Shown in pieces: positions 37,176 through 47,379 of a DNA stretch of 64,000 nt (position 1 is the stretch's first letter; each line of letters starts with the position of its first letter). Source of the DNA: Eledone cirrhosa (Eukaryota > Mollusca > Cephalopoda > Octopoda > Eledonidae); contig OZ024742.1 of assembly GCA_964016885.1 (NCBI GenBank), positions 8,355,162 through 8,419,161 of the forward strand. The letters are read 5' to 3'. The translations under genes and the position numbers were made by a program. The notes under the pieces are model-generated. The model was given only the letters and a program-made list of their open reading frames with translations. It did no database searches and was not told the origin of the DNA.

Positions 37176-37257
37176 ACTCCCTGATGACGTAATGAATTCT
37201 CGATGGTTATATTACGTAACTATCTTTATCCCATTACAGAAACTAATTAGTTGGAGT
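37176..37257 (+). ncRNA. Hammerhead ribozyme, 5' copy in R3
   Basis: Stem I is ACTCC (37176-37180) with GGAGT (37253-37257). Core CTGATGA is at 37181-37187 and GAAA at 37239-37242. Stem II is GTAAT (37189-37193) with ATTAC (37233-37237), and C-A oppose at 10.1/11.1. A second ATTAC at 37211-37215 could compete for the same strand. Stem III is ACTAA/TTAGT, perfectly self-complementary with no loop, so two molecules probably pair. Cleavage is after T37252. Confidence 0.8.
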
Positions 37258-37707
37258 GAAAATTTTAGTAAGTAAGTTAATTTTAAATTTTCTTATTTTA
37301 CGTCTTTCATATTATTGTTCTGCATCCTCCTGCATTGAACCACCTAGGTACTATGACATAACTTATGTATTTGCTAGCATTAGTGTACATCTGTACGCAT
37401 ATGTTGGTAGATATTCTAAATTCTCTATATGTATCTCCAAATTATTTATTTGTTGAGCAAACCTGCCAAAACCACTACTAATTCATTGGTGTGGTAGTAG
37501 GCTTCTGTCATCTTACCAACCCACTCCTTCCGACTAGCCTCAGTGTCACGTGATTGATTCTTTAGAATCTGCCATTTGACCAGAGACAGCGAACTTTTTC
37601 AGTGCATGGAATCCAGTCCCCGCTAGCTGTTCCATCCACCGAATTATTATTATTTTTATATGGGTCCCCAGTGTCCGCGCATTGCCTGGAGACTTAGCTG
37701 AGAATAG

Positions 37708-37789
37708 ACTCCCTGATGACGTAATGAATTCTCGATGGTTATATTACGTAACTATCTTTATCCCATTACAGAAACTAATTAGTTGGAGT
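37708..37789 (+). ncRNA. Hammerhead ribozyme, 3' copy in R3
   Basis: Every paired and core base of the 5' copy is retained: ACTCC 37708-37712, CTGATGA 37713-37719, GAAA 37771-37774, stem III 37774-37783, GGAGT 37785-37789. Cleavage is predicted after T37784, 532 nt from the first site. Confidence 0.8.
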
Positions 37790-37847
37790 GAAAATTTTAG
37801 TAAGTAAGTTAATTTTTAATTTTTTTAAAATTTTCTTATTTTACGTC

Positions 37848-37854
<7 letters not shown>

Positions 37855-37893
<39 letters not shown>
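37855..37893. repeat. (TA)n
   Basis: TA run between element R3 and a family C copy; a second TA run follows at 37954-37982. Confidence 0.95.
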
Positions 37894-37896
<3 letters not shown>

Positions 37897-37955
37897 AACG
37901 AGTAGGACCCCGACGGGTGAACTTCAGCTGTTTCGACGGCTAATTCTGGACCATA
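37893..37955 (+). repeat. Family C (CCGACGG) element, copy 1, short
   Basis: It contains CCCCGACGGGTGAAC, TGTTTCGACGGCTAATTCTGG and is bounded by TA on both sides. It is an end fragment of the dispersed family seen complete near 50.5 kb. Confidence 0.7.
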
Positions 37956-37982
37956 TATATATATATATATATATATATATTC

Positions 37983-38305
37983 TATATGTATTCTATCCAA
38001 CGTTCTAACGACTCTTCCAATTCACCGCCTGTAGAGGTATATTCCATCCTATGGGGACCTAAAATATAACCGGTTAAATGTCTACTTGGAGTGACAGCCT
38101 TATTTATTCTCAAAGTATTGAAGTACGGAACAAAATAAACCTAGATCTTTATATTTATGACTAACAGAAATGTCTAGTCAAGTTGATTTGAGTACATTGT
38201 AAATAAATTGTTTGTTTGAAAAACTCCTTTGTGAATTGTGCTTAATATTAGCTTTTGGAATGTTATTCACCCCCCACTCTCTATGTTTCTCATTCTTTCT
38301 TCCGC

Positions 38306-38310
<5 letters not shown>
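37983..38310. other. Unassigned stretch
   Basis: AT-rich sequence with no recognised gene, RNA or repeat until the CT/TA microsatellite at 38310-38375. Confidence 0.4.

Positions 38311-38375
<65 letters not shown>
38310..38375. repeat. (CT)n-(TA)n
   Basis: CT run at 38310-38328 followed by a TA run. Confidence 0.95.
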
Positions 38376-38377
<2 letters not shown>

Positions 38378-38850
38378 GTATATATGTACATATGAAAATA
38401 TATGTGTACGTATCTATGTATGTGATTTAGTATATTTGAACTAATCGATTATAGGAATTTTATTGAACTGAATGTTTGCAACACTTCAGTTGAAATAAGT
38501 TGTGTTTGGTGCAACCCAACTTTAACATTAGTCTGACTGTTGCAGTTGATTCTCGTTGTCTTCTTCGTTTTATCTTGTTTATGGGTATTTGCACATTCAT
38601 TTGAGCAAGAGTGTGTACCTCTCTCTCACATCCACTCTCTATCGCTCTTTGACTTGTGTCAGACGTTGTAACCCAGGATGTACAAGCTGTACCGTTGGTA
38701 GTCCATGTCACCGGCCGAGGAACCTGAACATCTGTGTCTATCGTTTGTATTTCTATTTTCAAGAAATAATTTTTAAGGTTTCCCCTTAAAAACAAAAAAT
38801 GTTTTTCTTTTGCCTTGTTTTCGTTCGTTGCCTTGTCCTCTCTTTGTTAA
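38376..38850. other. Unassigned stretch
   Basis: Mixed sequence. Overlapping frames of about 77 and 111 codons exist on opposite strands (38556-38789 and 38460-38795), but neither shows a known motif. Confidence 0.35.
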
Positions 38851-39248
38851 CCAGGAGCTGATTATACAGAACGATTGGCGGTCTTCTAAAATTTCTAATT
38901 AAGCATATGGTATATTGCCAAATATACTATACATTCATTCATGTATACATCACTATTTCAGAGCACCAATCCTAATACCTAATTTTTGCTGAACCGGCAA
39001 TCGCTCTGTATAATCAGGTCCTGATTAATACTGGAATTCTATAAGAATTCAGCTTCTATAATTTTCGGCGGAAGCATGAGAGTGCGTGGCTCTGATGAAC
39101 ACCAGCCAGCGTGAAACAGACTGTCGGCAACTCTGCCTTCTTTCGCAGAAAAGAAGTGACATAGTCACTACTTTTATACTGGTAGCGTATGGTCTTCTAA
39201 ATGTTTTAATTAAACATACGGTATATTGCCAAATATACTATACATACA

Positions 39249-39257
<9 letters not shown>
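38851..39257 (+). mobile_element. Retrozyme-like element R4 (1.2 units, unit ~321 bp)
   Basis: GGTCTTCTAAA...TAATTAA...GGTATATTGCCAAATATACTATACAT occurs at about 38879-38945 and 39190-39255. Matching points are 38911 and 39232, 321 bp apart. A compact hammerhead sits just upstream of the second repeat. GAGCTGATTATACAGA at 38851 is inverted as CTCTGTATAATCAGG at 39003, giving an internal hairpin. The right end runs into (TA)n. Confidence 0.65.
39086..39131 (+). ncRNA. Compact 46-nt hammerhead ribozyme in R4
   Basis: Stem I is GTGGCT (39086-39091) with GGCAAC (39126-39131), five of six pairs including G-U. Core CTGATGA is at 39092-39098 and GAAA at 39113-39116. Stem II is ACAC/GCGT around CAGCCA with one A-C clash. 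Stem III is ACAG-A-CTGT, a nearly loop-less palindrome. Cleavage is after C39125, a classic GUC site. It is the shortest complete copy with a full stem I in the window. Confidence 0.75.

Positions 39258-39306
<49 letters not shown>
39258..39306. repeat. (TA)n
   Basis: TA run at the end of R4. Confidence 0.95.
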
Positions 39307-39308
<2 letters not shown>

Positions 39309-39574
39309 AGGGCCTTCTTTCAAGGGGGTACCAGGGGACAAGGCCCCACTTTTTCAAACGTCTATATTTCATTTTTTGCTTATTTGATATAATACATTCT
39401 TTTTAAGTTTATTTGTTTTATATCTGAACTTCATTTGAATATATCAAATTTAATTACCGTAAAATTTTGCTTATGTGATAGGGTCCAGGAAAGGCACCAT
39501 AGGCAATTTATTCTCCTTTAAGAATCAACAAATGCTGGCTTGTTCCCCTCACATTTTTGAGACAAACGAGGCTC

Positions 39575-39578
<4 letters not shown>

Positions 39579-39651
<73 letters not shown>
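39579..39651. repeat. (TA)n
   Basis: About 72 bp of TA directly before a family C copy. Confidence 0.95.
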
Positions 39652-39652
<1 letters not shown>

Positions 39653-39856
39653 CAAAGGAATTGTGGTAAGGAACCAGATGGACCATAACGCACCAGAGTA
39701 CCCAATACTTAGGGTAGTAGAGTGGAAAATAGGAAAAAGTATGACACCGACGGCAGAGCTCAAGCCGTTTCGACGGCTATTTCTGGACTATCCAGAAATA
39801 GCCGTCGAAACGGCTTGAGCTCTGCCGTCGGGGTCATACTTTTTCCTATATATATA
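39652..39856. repeat. Family C element, copy 2, palindromic
   Basis: From AACAAAGGAATTGTGG to TTTTTCCTATATATA. The right half (CCGTCGAAACGGC, GAGCTCTGCCGTCGGGGTCAT) is the inverse of the left half, meeting at TGGACTATCCA (about 39786). Each half reads GTC-GAAA-CGGC...GCCGTC, the 3' half of a hammerhead, but CTGANGA is missing. Confidence 0.8.
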
Positions 39857-40205
39857 TAAAGGAACCAAATAAATATATATATTTTTAAAAAAAATAAGAC
39901 TCCAGTTGCATTTTCGATTTCATCTTTTTTTCTTTATACTTTCACTCGTGTAGGACACAGGTTATTTTTCATTTTGTAAAAAAAACCTCACTTTCTAATA
40001 TATATATATATATATAGAAGAAGTTAATATGCCCAAGGGTACTAAGTACCCCTAGAAATATATAGGTTGTCTATGATTTAAGGTTGTTCTATGGTATTAA
40101 TTTGACATACCAGAACTATAATATTAAGATAAGCAGAACAAGCAAAATTCAACCATTTTTTAAAATAAATTAAAAAATATAATTTAAATATTTACCTATT
40201 CTTTT

Positions 40206-40288
40206 GGCCCTTACCGATCGGTTTCGCTTTGTAAAACACCAGAAATCCAATGGATTTCTAATGGAAAATCAAAGTTCATCAGAGAAGC
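40206..40288 (-). ncRNA. Hammerhead ribozyme of element R2
   Basis: On the - strand, core CTGATGA is at 40282-40276 and GAAA at 40225-40222. Stem II is CTTTG/CAAAG with an A-C mismatch at 10.1/11.1, and its loop contains a further hairpin AGAAATCC/GGATTTCT. Stem III is the palindrome ACCGATCGGT. Stem I is TTCT with AGGG (A-U, G-C and two G-U). Cleavage is between 40212 and 40211. The length (83 nt) and layout equal those of R1 although helix bases differ. Confidence 0.75.
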
Positions 40289-40690
40289 ATTTTCCTTTTC
40301 TAAGGCTAAAGACCCAGGGACGATAAAAAATATATTGTTATCCGCCAGCTAGCACGGATCTAAAAGGTCGAAAAATGACCCGTACGTGAACTGCCCGAGG
40401 TAAAAGCGGGAAAACCATAGACGTGTTGTCTATCTCGTTACTAAAAATAGCAGTTAAATAGAAACAACAAATTTGTTCTCAACATAACGGAGAATAATAA
40501 TAGAAGAAGTTAATATGCCCAAGGGTACTAAGTACCCCTAGAAATATAGAGGTTGTCTATGATTTAAGGTTGTTCTATGGTATTAATTTGACATACCAGA
40601 ACTATAATATTAAGATAAGCAGAACAAGCAAAATTCAACCAATTTTTTTAAATAAATTAAAAAATATAATTTAAATATTTACCTATTATT

Positions 40691-40730
40691 TTGGCTCTTA
40701 CCGATCGGTTTCGCTTTGTAAAATACCAGA
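40691..40730 (-). ncRNA. Truncated hammerhead, second unit of R2
   Basis: GAAA, the ACCGATCGGT stem III, CAAAG of stem II and the cleavage side AAGAGCC are present, but (TA)n replaces the CTGATGA half at about 40733. AGAG here would pair better with TTCT than the AGGG of the first unit. It may complete a trans ribozyme but cannot act alone. Confidence 0.5.
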
Positions 40731-40744
40731 ATTATATATATATA

Positions 40745-41100
40745 GTGTAAATGATTCAGTTGTGTTAAACCAGACGAACGATTAGTACCAGAAGTATAAG
40801 TGAGGATATTTCCCAAGATTTGCTATAAATACTAAACCACGGGAAGTAGCGAAACGGGGCGAAAGTGTAGTTCCACGTGTAAAATTGAGGGAACTTCCCA
40901 ATATTTGCTATTAGACCACATCACGGGAAGTATTGTAACCGAACGAAAGAATATTCCCAGAAGAGAAAGTGGAGAAACTTTCCAGTGTTTGCTAAAATAG
41001 TAGCGTAATTGGAGGACAGATTAGTTCCTTAAGTGAAAGTGAGGGACCTTTACATTGTTGATAATATGAAAGCCAGGAAAGTAGTGTAACGGTGAGTAGG
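40745..41100 (+). repeat. ~80-bp diverged tandem repeat, about four copies
   Basis: CCACGGGAAGTAGCGAAAC, TCACGGGAAGTATTGTAAC, ATAGTAGCGTAATTGG and AGGAAAGTAGTGTAACGG recur about 80 bp apart (40838, 40921, 41003, 41079). Each is accompanied by TTCCCAA-ATTTGCTA-type sequence. Confidence 0.65.
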
Positions 41101-41152
41101 TGATATAGTTTAGAACTTCTAGTCTCCGCATCGCTTTAACTTACCATTTTAC

Positions 41153-41590
41153 TTGGTTGATTCCACTCACATTCTCCGGTTTTCATCGTCACATTCTCCC
41201 TTCCCTCACCCCTCTCCTCCTTCTCTCACCCCTCACCATCCTTCTCTCACCCCTTCCCTCTTTTCCCTCACCCCTCTCCTCCTTCTCTCACCTCTATCCT
41301 CCTCTCACATCTCCCCTCTTTTATGTCACCCTCATCTCCTTCCCTTACCCTCTCCGCTTCTCTCACCCTCCTCATACTTCCCTCACCCTCTCCTCCTCCT
41401 TCTCTCACTTTCTATTTTCCTGTTCTATTCATTTCCATTCTTAATACGTTTACTTCATTGGCCGCTTAAGTCCTCTCTCTATATCTCTTAATCTCCTTAT
41501 CTCCCCCTCTATCTCCTCATCTCCCTCTCTATCGCTCTCTCTCTCACTCTCTCTCTCACACACACACACCCTCTCCTTTCACTCAGTCCT
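41153..41590 (+). repeat. Pyrimidine-rich CTCACCCCTCTCCTC repeat
   Basis: Irregular CTCAC, CCTCTCCTCCTT and TCTCACC units. Frames in it (Ser/Pro/Leu) are low-complexity artefacts. Confidence 0.85.
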
Positions 41591-41951
41591 CTCCTACACC
41601 CTGCTTACAACCCGTTTTATTCATAGACGTTTCTTTCAAATGTTTCTCTTTAACACACAAAAGACCAGAGATATTACCCCGGCCCCTCCGGCGTCCATTC
41701 GCCACCCCTCCACCCGGCACCAACTTACGTGCAAAGCCCAATCGAGTTCTTTTACTGCTCTTCCTGATCATCAGACCAGATCAAAGGAAGACATGACTTG
41801 TTACTCTAAGCGTTGCTAATTGCCAAGTCTCTCTCTTCCACCATACTTTCCTTCAACTTAAGTCAACCCAACAAAAAGACAATAACTGCGCCCAATGATG
41901 CATTTCGGCGTTTCCACTTTGATGATTAAAGCCCACTTGTCTATGAGACAA

Positions 41952-41952
<1 letters not shown>

Positions 41953-42007
<55 letters not shown>

Positions 42008-42094
42008 GTATATATATATATTTATATATATATATTTATATATGTATATATATATATGTATATATGTATGTATATGTATAGATGTATATATATG

Positions 42095-42145
<51 letters not shown>

Positions 42146-42146
42146 G

Positions 42147-42197
<51 letters not shown>

Positions 42198-42238
42198 GTA
42201 TATATATGTATATATATGTATGCACATATATATCTATA

Positions 42239-42306
<68 letters not shown>
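41953..42306. repeat. Long (TA)n with ATGTATAT interruptions
   Basis: About 350 bp of TA with regularly placed G or TTTATA interruptions, ending in TG-rich sequence. Confidence 0.95.
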
Positions 42307-42308
<2 letters not shown>

Positions 42309-42724
42309 ATGTGTGTGTATGTGTGTGTGTGCCTACATATACACCTTTAATTAATTTATGTTTGTAAGATTGAGAAAGTAGAATATATTATTCATAGTTG
42401 ACTAGATGTGTAAATATGCATACATACAGATATATAGGAAAGTATGAATATACATAGATAGAAACAGGTAAATACAGACGTCCACATATATGAGGGTGTG
42501 TATATATATATATATATAGTATTATGGATACTATTTATGGTTATTCATATACAAAAAGCTTTTGTAGTTATATATATTTTTACAAACCCTAAATAGTGAT
42601 AGGCAGTAATATATTACTACCTTATTACCAGTAAGATAAATAGCTCAATGTAATAACATCAGTTGTTTTACAGAGCAGTTATATATAAGTCATAAGAATC
42701 AAAGTTCCGTTCAAATCATTTATA

Positions 42725-42771
42725 TGCTTACAATTGTTTCCTCCAAACCGAGGTTTGGTTTCTTCGGAACA
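42725..42771 (-). ncRNA. Hammerhead-like RNA, ACAATTGT type, left arm of P2
   Basis: On the - strand, CCGAAGA is at 42767-42761 (U4 to C), GAAA at 42740-42737, stem II CCAAACC/GGTTTGG with loop TC, stem III ACAATTGT and cleavage base A42729. Stem I is four pairs including G-U. All helices are kept but the core base U4 is changed in both arms. Confidence 0.55.
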
Positions 42772-43691
42772 ATTTATTAATGAATGATCAGATATATGAC
42801 CTCCTTTTCAACCCAAGAGACGTACAGATACATATGCATATATTGTCGCTTGGTGGGTCGACATCAATTATAACATTTAGCGTGGCAGTATACATTTAAA
42901 GATTACATTCATATCAAAAGAGGATCAAATTAAAATAAATGTTAAAATACAACATGAAATTAATGCGATAGGATAGTCAGAAGCAGTTAGTATGTGCAAT
43001 AGTTACACGTGTGGCAAGCACGTGTGTCTTGTTTATATAATATTATAGTGCGGCAGGGAGTTACATGTAATACAAGCACTTTAAGCGGGTAATCAAGAGT
43101 ATTAGGGGCTTGTACTGGTAAAGTATCTTTTATATGAATGTTATAGTACCTTGTGTGTAGAGAAATATTATAAATATTTAAAATATTAGAAATGTGTAGC
43201 AAAGCGACGATATGGTTTTCGTGTACAACACCATTTTCACAGTCCGGAGAGCGTAATATCTCGATTATATGCCCCTCACATAATCCACGACGATTCAATA
43301 TTGGACGTTTGATGATTCTGTTAGAGTATCATAGTTTATCATAGTTTGTTGGTCTTTAGTCCAATATAGCAGGTTGTTAAAGTTGCGAGAATCAACATCG
43401 TATTATTTTCCGCACTATAATATTATATAAATAAGACACACGTGCTTGCCACACGTGTAACTATTGCACACACTAACTGCTTCTGACTATCCTATCGCAT
43501 TAATTTCATGTTGTATTTTAACATTAGTTTTTATTTGATCCTCTTTTGATATGAATGTAATCTTTAAATGTATACTGCCACGCTAAATGGTATAATGGGT
43601 GTCGACCCACCAAGCGACAATATATGCATATGTATCTGTACGTCTCTTGGGTTGAAAAGGAGGTCATATATGTGATCATTCATTAATAAAT

Positions 43692-43738
43692 TGCTCCGAA
43701 GAATCCAAACCTCGGTTTGGAGGAAACAATTGTAAGTA
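43692..43738 (+). ncRNA. Hammerhead-like RNA, ACAATTGT type, right arm of P2
   Basis: TTGCTCCGAAGA with stem II TCCAAACC/GGTTTGGA (eight pairs, loop TC), GAAA at 43723-43726, stem III ACAATTGT, cleavage after A43734. Stem I is TGCT/AGTA. The extra U-A pair in stem II and the changed stem I relative to the left arm both preserve pairing. Confidence 0.58.
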
Positions 43739-43773
43739 TATAAATGATTTGAACAGAACTTTGATTCTTATAA

Positions 43774-43782
<9 letters not shown>

Positions 43783-43826
<44 letters not shown>

Positions 43827-43836
43827 TATATATATA
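43783..43836. repeat. (TA)n
   Basis: TA run linking foldbacks P2 and P3. Confidence 0.95.
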
Positions 43837-43844
43837 CAATATAT

Positions 43845-44097
43845 TAATAAATGGAAACTATATTTATAAAGCCATATTTATTTTATTATACATATTTCAA
43901 GGGCAACCAAGGTAAATTATGGTGCGCTTTCATCAGATAAAATACAGATTTGGTTTATAAATAAATATTGACATACCCGGAAAAAAAGACAACCTTAACG
44001 GTTGGAGCTTCCTGGATATACATATTTCAAGGTTGCCCTTGAAATATGTATAATAAAATAAATATGGTTTTATAAATATAGTTTCCATTTATTAATA
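43845..44097. mobile_element. Foldback element P3 (P1 relative), one arm internally deleted
   Basis: Outer 60-bp ends (ATTAATAAATGGAAACTATA and its inverse) match P1. The left arm has a full hammerhead on the - strand. The right arm keeps only GGTTGCCCTTGAAATATGTATAATAAAATA and lacks CTGATGA. Confidence 0.75.
43879..43944 (-). ncRNA. Hammerhead ribozyme, P family, in P3
   Basis: On the - strand, stem I is TATTTTAT with ATAAAATA (eight pairs). CTGATGA is at 43936-43930 and GAAA at 43898-43895. Stem II is AAG/CTT, GCA/TGC and more with C-C clashes. Stem III is ATATGTAT. The cut is between 43887 and 43886. Core and ends match the 61.4-kb copy. Confidence 0.85.
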
Positions 44098-44190
44098 TAT
44101 TCTGTATTTACTCCACTAAATTGTTGAGTCCTTTATATCAGTTATAACATTTTTAAGCTTGTTGAATCCCAACAAATTAAATACAACCTC

Positions 44191-44194
<4 letters not shown>

Positions 44195-44236
<42 letters not shown>
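44195..44236. repeat. (TA)n
   Basis: TA run followed by a short inverted pair, GTTGAGATGGAGG...TGTGGTTTTTCTGA-type, at 44240-44310. Confidence 0.9.
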
Positions 44237-44237
<1 letters not shown>

Positions 44238-44544
44238 GAGTTGAGATGGAGGGTCTATGGTTTTTCTCACAGATGTCAGAAAAACCACAGATCCTCCATC
44301 TCAACTCTACTTTTGAAAAGCAGAACTGCGAAACCGGTAAAGGAACCAAATAAATATATATATTTAAACAAAAAATAAGACTCCAGTTGCATTTTCGATT
44401 TCATCTTTTTTTCTTTATACTTTCACTCGTGTAGGACACAGGTTATTTTTCATTTTGTAAAAAAAACCTCACTTTCTAATACGTTTCTATATATATATAT
44501 ATAGATATATATATATATAGATATATATATATATATATATAACG

Positions 44545-44709
44545 AAGAAGTTGTGGTTAGGAACCAGTTGGACCATAACACACCAGAGTACTCAATACTT
44601 AGGGTAGTAGAGTGGGTAATAGGGAAACGTATGACCCCGACGGCAGAGCTCAAGACGTTTCGACGGCTATTTCTGGAGTCCAGAAATAGCCATCGAGGTC
44701 ATACATTTT

Positions 44710-44722
<13 letters not shown>
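44545..44722. repeat. Family C element, copy 3
   Basis: AAGAAGTTGTGGTTAGGAACC through GACCCCGACGGCAGAGCTC to TTCTGGAGTCCAGAA and CATACATTTTCCTATATA. The left half is full and the right half is an incomplete inverse lacking the CGGCTTGAGCTC part. TA on both sides. Confidence 0.8.
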
Positions 44723-44763
<41 letters not shown>

Positions 44764-44767
<4 letters not shown>

Positions 44768-44938
44768 AAAATGTATGACCTCGACGGCAGGGCACAAGCC
44801 GTTTCGATGGCTATTTCTGGACTCCAGAAATAGCCGTCGAAACGACTTGAGCTCTGCCGTCGGGGTCTTATATTTTCCTATTACCCACTCTAGTACCCTA
44901 AGTATTGAGTACTCTTGTGCGTTATGGTCCATCTGGTT

Positions 44939-44945
<7 letters not shown>
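44764..44945. repeat. Family C element, copy 4
   Basis: Short left arm (AGGAAAATGTATGACCTCGA) and full right arm ending TGCGTTATGGTCCATCTGG. Separated from copy 3 by about 50 bp of (TA)n, so the two copies form a larger inverted pair. Confidence 0.8.
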
Positions 44946-44971
<26 letters not shown>

Positions 44972-44974
<3 letters not shown>

Positions 44975-45295
44975 GTTGAGGGATGCTTAAAGAGTCCGTA
45001 TACGGTTGGCTGTTTGAGCACTCGATGCTCTTACAGAGCAGAGTATAATAGCACATAAGAAACGGAGAATCAGTGATGCGACGAATAAAATTGATGAGAC
45101 ATATTACAATCGTTTCTCTGGCGACCAGCTCGGGGTACGATCGATGCAGTGATCGAACCTGACTCTGAAATTGCAAGTTCCTCAGATACGTTTCGATTTT
45201 TCGAAGCAGTGTTTATATATATACATAGACACTCTATGAAGAAACGTAGACTAGATTAGCTGCTTAAAACTATCGGGAACAAGGGCCTACAACAA
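44972..45295. other. Unassigned stretch
   Basis: Mixed sequence without recognised features. Confidence 0.3.
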
Positions 45296-45299
45296 TGGA

Positions 45300-45593
45300 A
45301 TGTCCCACTGCGGACTTTGCAATATGGAGTTGTTCCATATTTTAAAGTATGATAAGATGCTGCTTAACAGCAAAATAGAACGATCAATGTTCTGTAGGCA
45401 CAAAGCAGCTACCAAGTTCACAAATTTCAAACGAACATCATTCGATCCAGCAATCCCAAAATTCGAACTGAACCACCCGGATTTTAATATACTAACTACA
45501 TACCACCCCACTGTTATTAGCTGTCAACTGACCGACTGGTCACTAGATCAACATCATAAATCTCCTAACCTTTCTTTCACTCTCACTCCCTAA
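45300..45593 (+). other. Unrecognised open frame, 97 codons
   Basis: Balanced composition with CGLCNMELFHILKYDKMLL near the start and FELNHPDFNIL in the middle. It could be a decayed transposon or gene fragment. I do not recognise the family, and no splice or promoter context supports a gene. Confidence 0.25.
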
Positions 45594-45599
45594 AGCCAT

Positions 45600-46085
45600 A
45601 TCAACCCCATTAAGATAAGACAATCAGCATGCGAGACATTTACCACACACACACATATATATCAAGTCTCTCTATCTCGATTCTTATCCTCTATCTACCT
45701 ATCTACTCCTTCCCCATCCTTAGCCCTAGCCCTTCTGTCTCATCCTCGTATCTCTTCCCCTCTCACCTAATTTTAAAATTATTAATGTTTATCTTTTATC
45801 TGCCATTTGTTACTATTTTTATTTTCTACTCTAACCCTCTGAGATTTGACCACCACCATATATGTATGTATTTGATGTTGCTCTTCATGTTAGTATTATC
45901 TTTACCCATACACTTACTTACTAACACCACTATTATCAGCAATCGTATTCTGTACTTATTATCTTTTTACTTATTTTTTACATCTGTACCTTCTTCACTC
46001 TAACTTCTTTCCCTCTTTATCATTATCTTTTATTATTGATATTATTGTTTTGATTCTCCGTTCTATACCAACGCCATATGTAAAA
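45600..46085. other. Pyrimidine-rich unassigned stretch
   Basis: T/C-rich + strand with a Ser/Leu/Ile frame (45629-46003) typical of such composition. No gene supported. Confidence 0.35.
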
Positions 46086-46091
46086 CTTCTA

Positions 46092-46202
46092 GTATTCAGA
46101 TGATTTGATCAGGGGTAAACACTGTATTTAAGGTCGAGTGACGCAACTTCGAGTAATTAGCGGCCTTTACACTCACCTGATCAATGAAACAATTGTTAAT
46201 AC
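46092..46202 (+). ncRNA. Hammerhead-like RNA with very long stem II
   Basis: Stem I is GTATT (46092-46096) with AATAC (46198-46202), five pairs. The core is CAGATGA at 46097-46103 (U4 to A). Stem II is TTGATCAGG/CCTGATCAA, nine unbroken pairs after a U-U mismatch at 10.1/11.1, enclosing about 60 nt. GAAA is at 46186-46189, stem III ACAATTGT, cleavage after T46197. One core substitution apart, it meets every rule. Confidence 0.6.
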
Positions 46203-46254
46203 CTGAAATAAAACCCTTTTTGTACAACCGACCATGTTATTTTTCAAGCTTTTA

Positions 46255-46275
46255 CTATATATATATATATATATA
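46255..46275. repeat. Short (TA)n
   Basis: TA run 50 bp beyond the ribozyme end. Confidence 0.9.
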
Positions 46276-46483
46276 CACACATTTTAGTACAGCATTAACG
46301 AAGCTTTAGACTGCGGCTAAGCTAACGAATGCAGATTCGGAATGTAGCTTTAGCACTCGATGTAGAACAATACCCCAGAGTTATAACAATACGTTTAGAC
46401 AGCTTTGCAAATCAAATATAGCGACCGGCAGTCCAGCCGCATTGCCATAGCAACGAAAAAACTGAATTCAGGGAAAGATTTTG

Positions 46484-46635
<152 letters not shown>

Positions 46636-46639
46636 GAAG

Positions 46640-47138
46640 TAGATTATAAGGGTGATATAATTGTAACTCTACTTGTCCCAGACAATGAGATGCCTCATGA
46701 GTACTTAGTACGGATTGTTTAGCCTGTATAACAAGATGTTGACACACATACTATACAACAAAAACATCTAGTAATACAGCTTATTCTTCTTATAATACGT
46801 GTTTGATAGGCATGGTCAGCGTTGCCAGTCGGACCCAATGTTTCAAAACCAGGCTAATAGTTTAACATTTCTCCATTTAATATATATACATGAGAACATC
46901 TAAACCTACTCATTTCACTTCATCGAATCGCATCGAATGTTTCTAAAACGGGTTCCTTCATGTTCCCATACTGCAGTGTTTCTTTCCTCTTAGAATCCAC
47001 ATTAAATATAAACACGAGAATATGGTCCTTTATTGCTTCAATCTGTCCAGAAAAGAAGAGAACTTCCTCTTATGACACCTGCTAACCGACCCAAATTCAG
47101 CGAATCAGCAGTACACTGCTCGCCTTCTCAAACTTGGC

Positions 47139-47140
<2 letters not shown>
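46640..47140. other. Unassigned stretch
   Basis: Mixed sequence with no recognised gene, RNA or repeat. Confidence 0.35.
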
Positions 47141-47169
<29 letters not shown>

Positions 47170-47379
47170 GAAATAAACGTGCTGCGGGGTTGCTAATGGG
47201 TTACATATGAATATAGTCAGTCCTTCATCAGTGATCTTCCAACCATCATTGGTATTTCATCGCTTTAATGACCATATACCTCCGGTTGGTGCGAGCAACG
47301 GCTAAAAAAAGTCGTTGGGACACGTAAATAAAGGAGACGCGAGTGTAAACAAACAAAAATGGTGAAGCAACGAAAAGTG

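Larger units (their letters stand above)
37138..37855 (+). mobile_element. Retrozyme-like element R3 (1.35 units, unit 532 bp, two ribozymes)
   Basis: Direct repeats of about 180 bp (GTGTCCGCGCAT at 37139 and 37671) each contain a complete hammerhead in the same orientation. The repeats differ by a few bases and a small T-rich expansion near 37820. Between them lie about 350 bp of non-coding sequence. The outer ends touch (GA)n on the left and (TA)n on the right. A transcript across it should release a 532-nt RNA. This is exactly the retrozyme plan: LTR-like repeats, each with a hammerhead, and no protein. Confidence 0.8.
40015..40735 (-). mobile_element. Retrozyme-like element R2 (1.5 units, unit 486 bp)
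   Basis: TAGAAGAAGTTAATATGCCC is at 40015 and 40501. About 235 bp are repeated, including most of a second ribozyme, before truncation by (TA)n. It is related to R1: both share a GTTGT...GATACCAGAAC-type end and a hammerhead at the same place on the - strand. No protein frame. Confidence 0.8.
42681..43782. mobile_element. Foldback element P2, 373-bp arms, hammerhead in each arm
   Basis: Arm 42681-43053 pairs with 43410-43782 without net insertion or deletion, around a 356-bp spacer. Landmarks are GTCGCTTGGTGGGTCGAC and GGTGTCGACCCACCAAGC, and the ACACGTGTGGC palindrome near the inner ends. A hammerhead-like motif faces outward in each arm. Spacer 43054-43409 shows no coding capacity beyond short frames. 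The right end abuts (TA)n. Confidence 0.85.

Noticed and set aside
37138..37855. R3 direct repeats as LTRs of a retrovirus-like element
   Set aside because: No TG...CA ends, primer site, polypurine tract or protein; the 532-bp unit with hammerheads fits a retrozyme better.
47190..47330. CTGATGAAGGACTGAC on the - strand near 47225
   Set aside because: No GAAA follows and stem I cannot form. It may be a decayed Penelope end but does not meet hammerhead rules.
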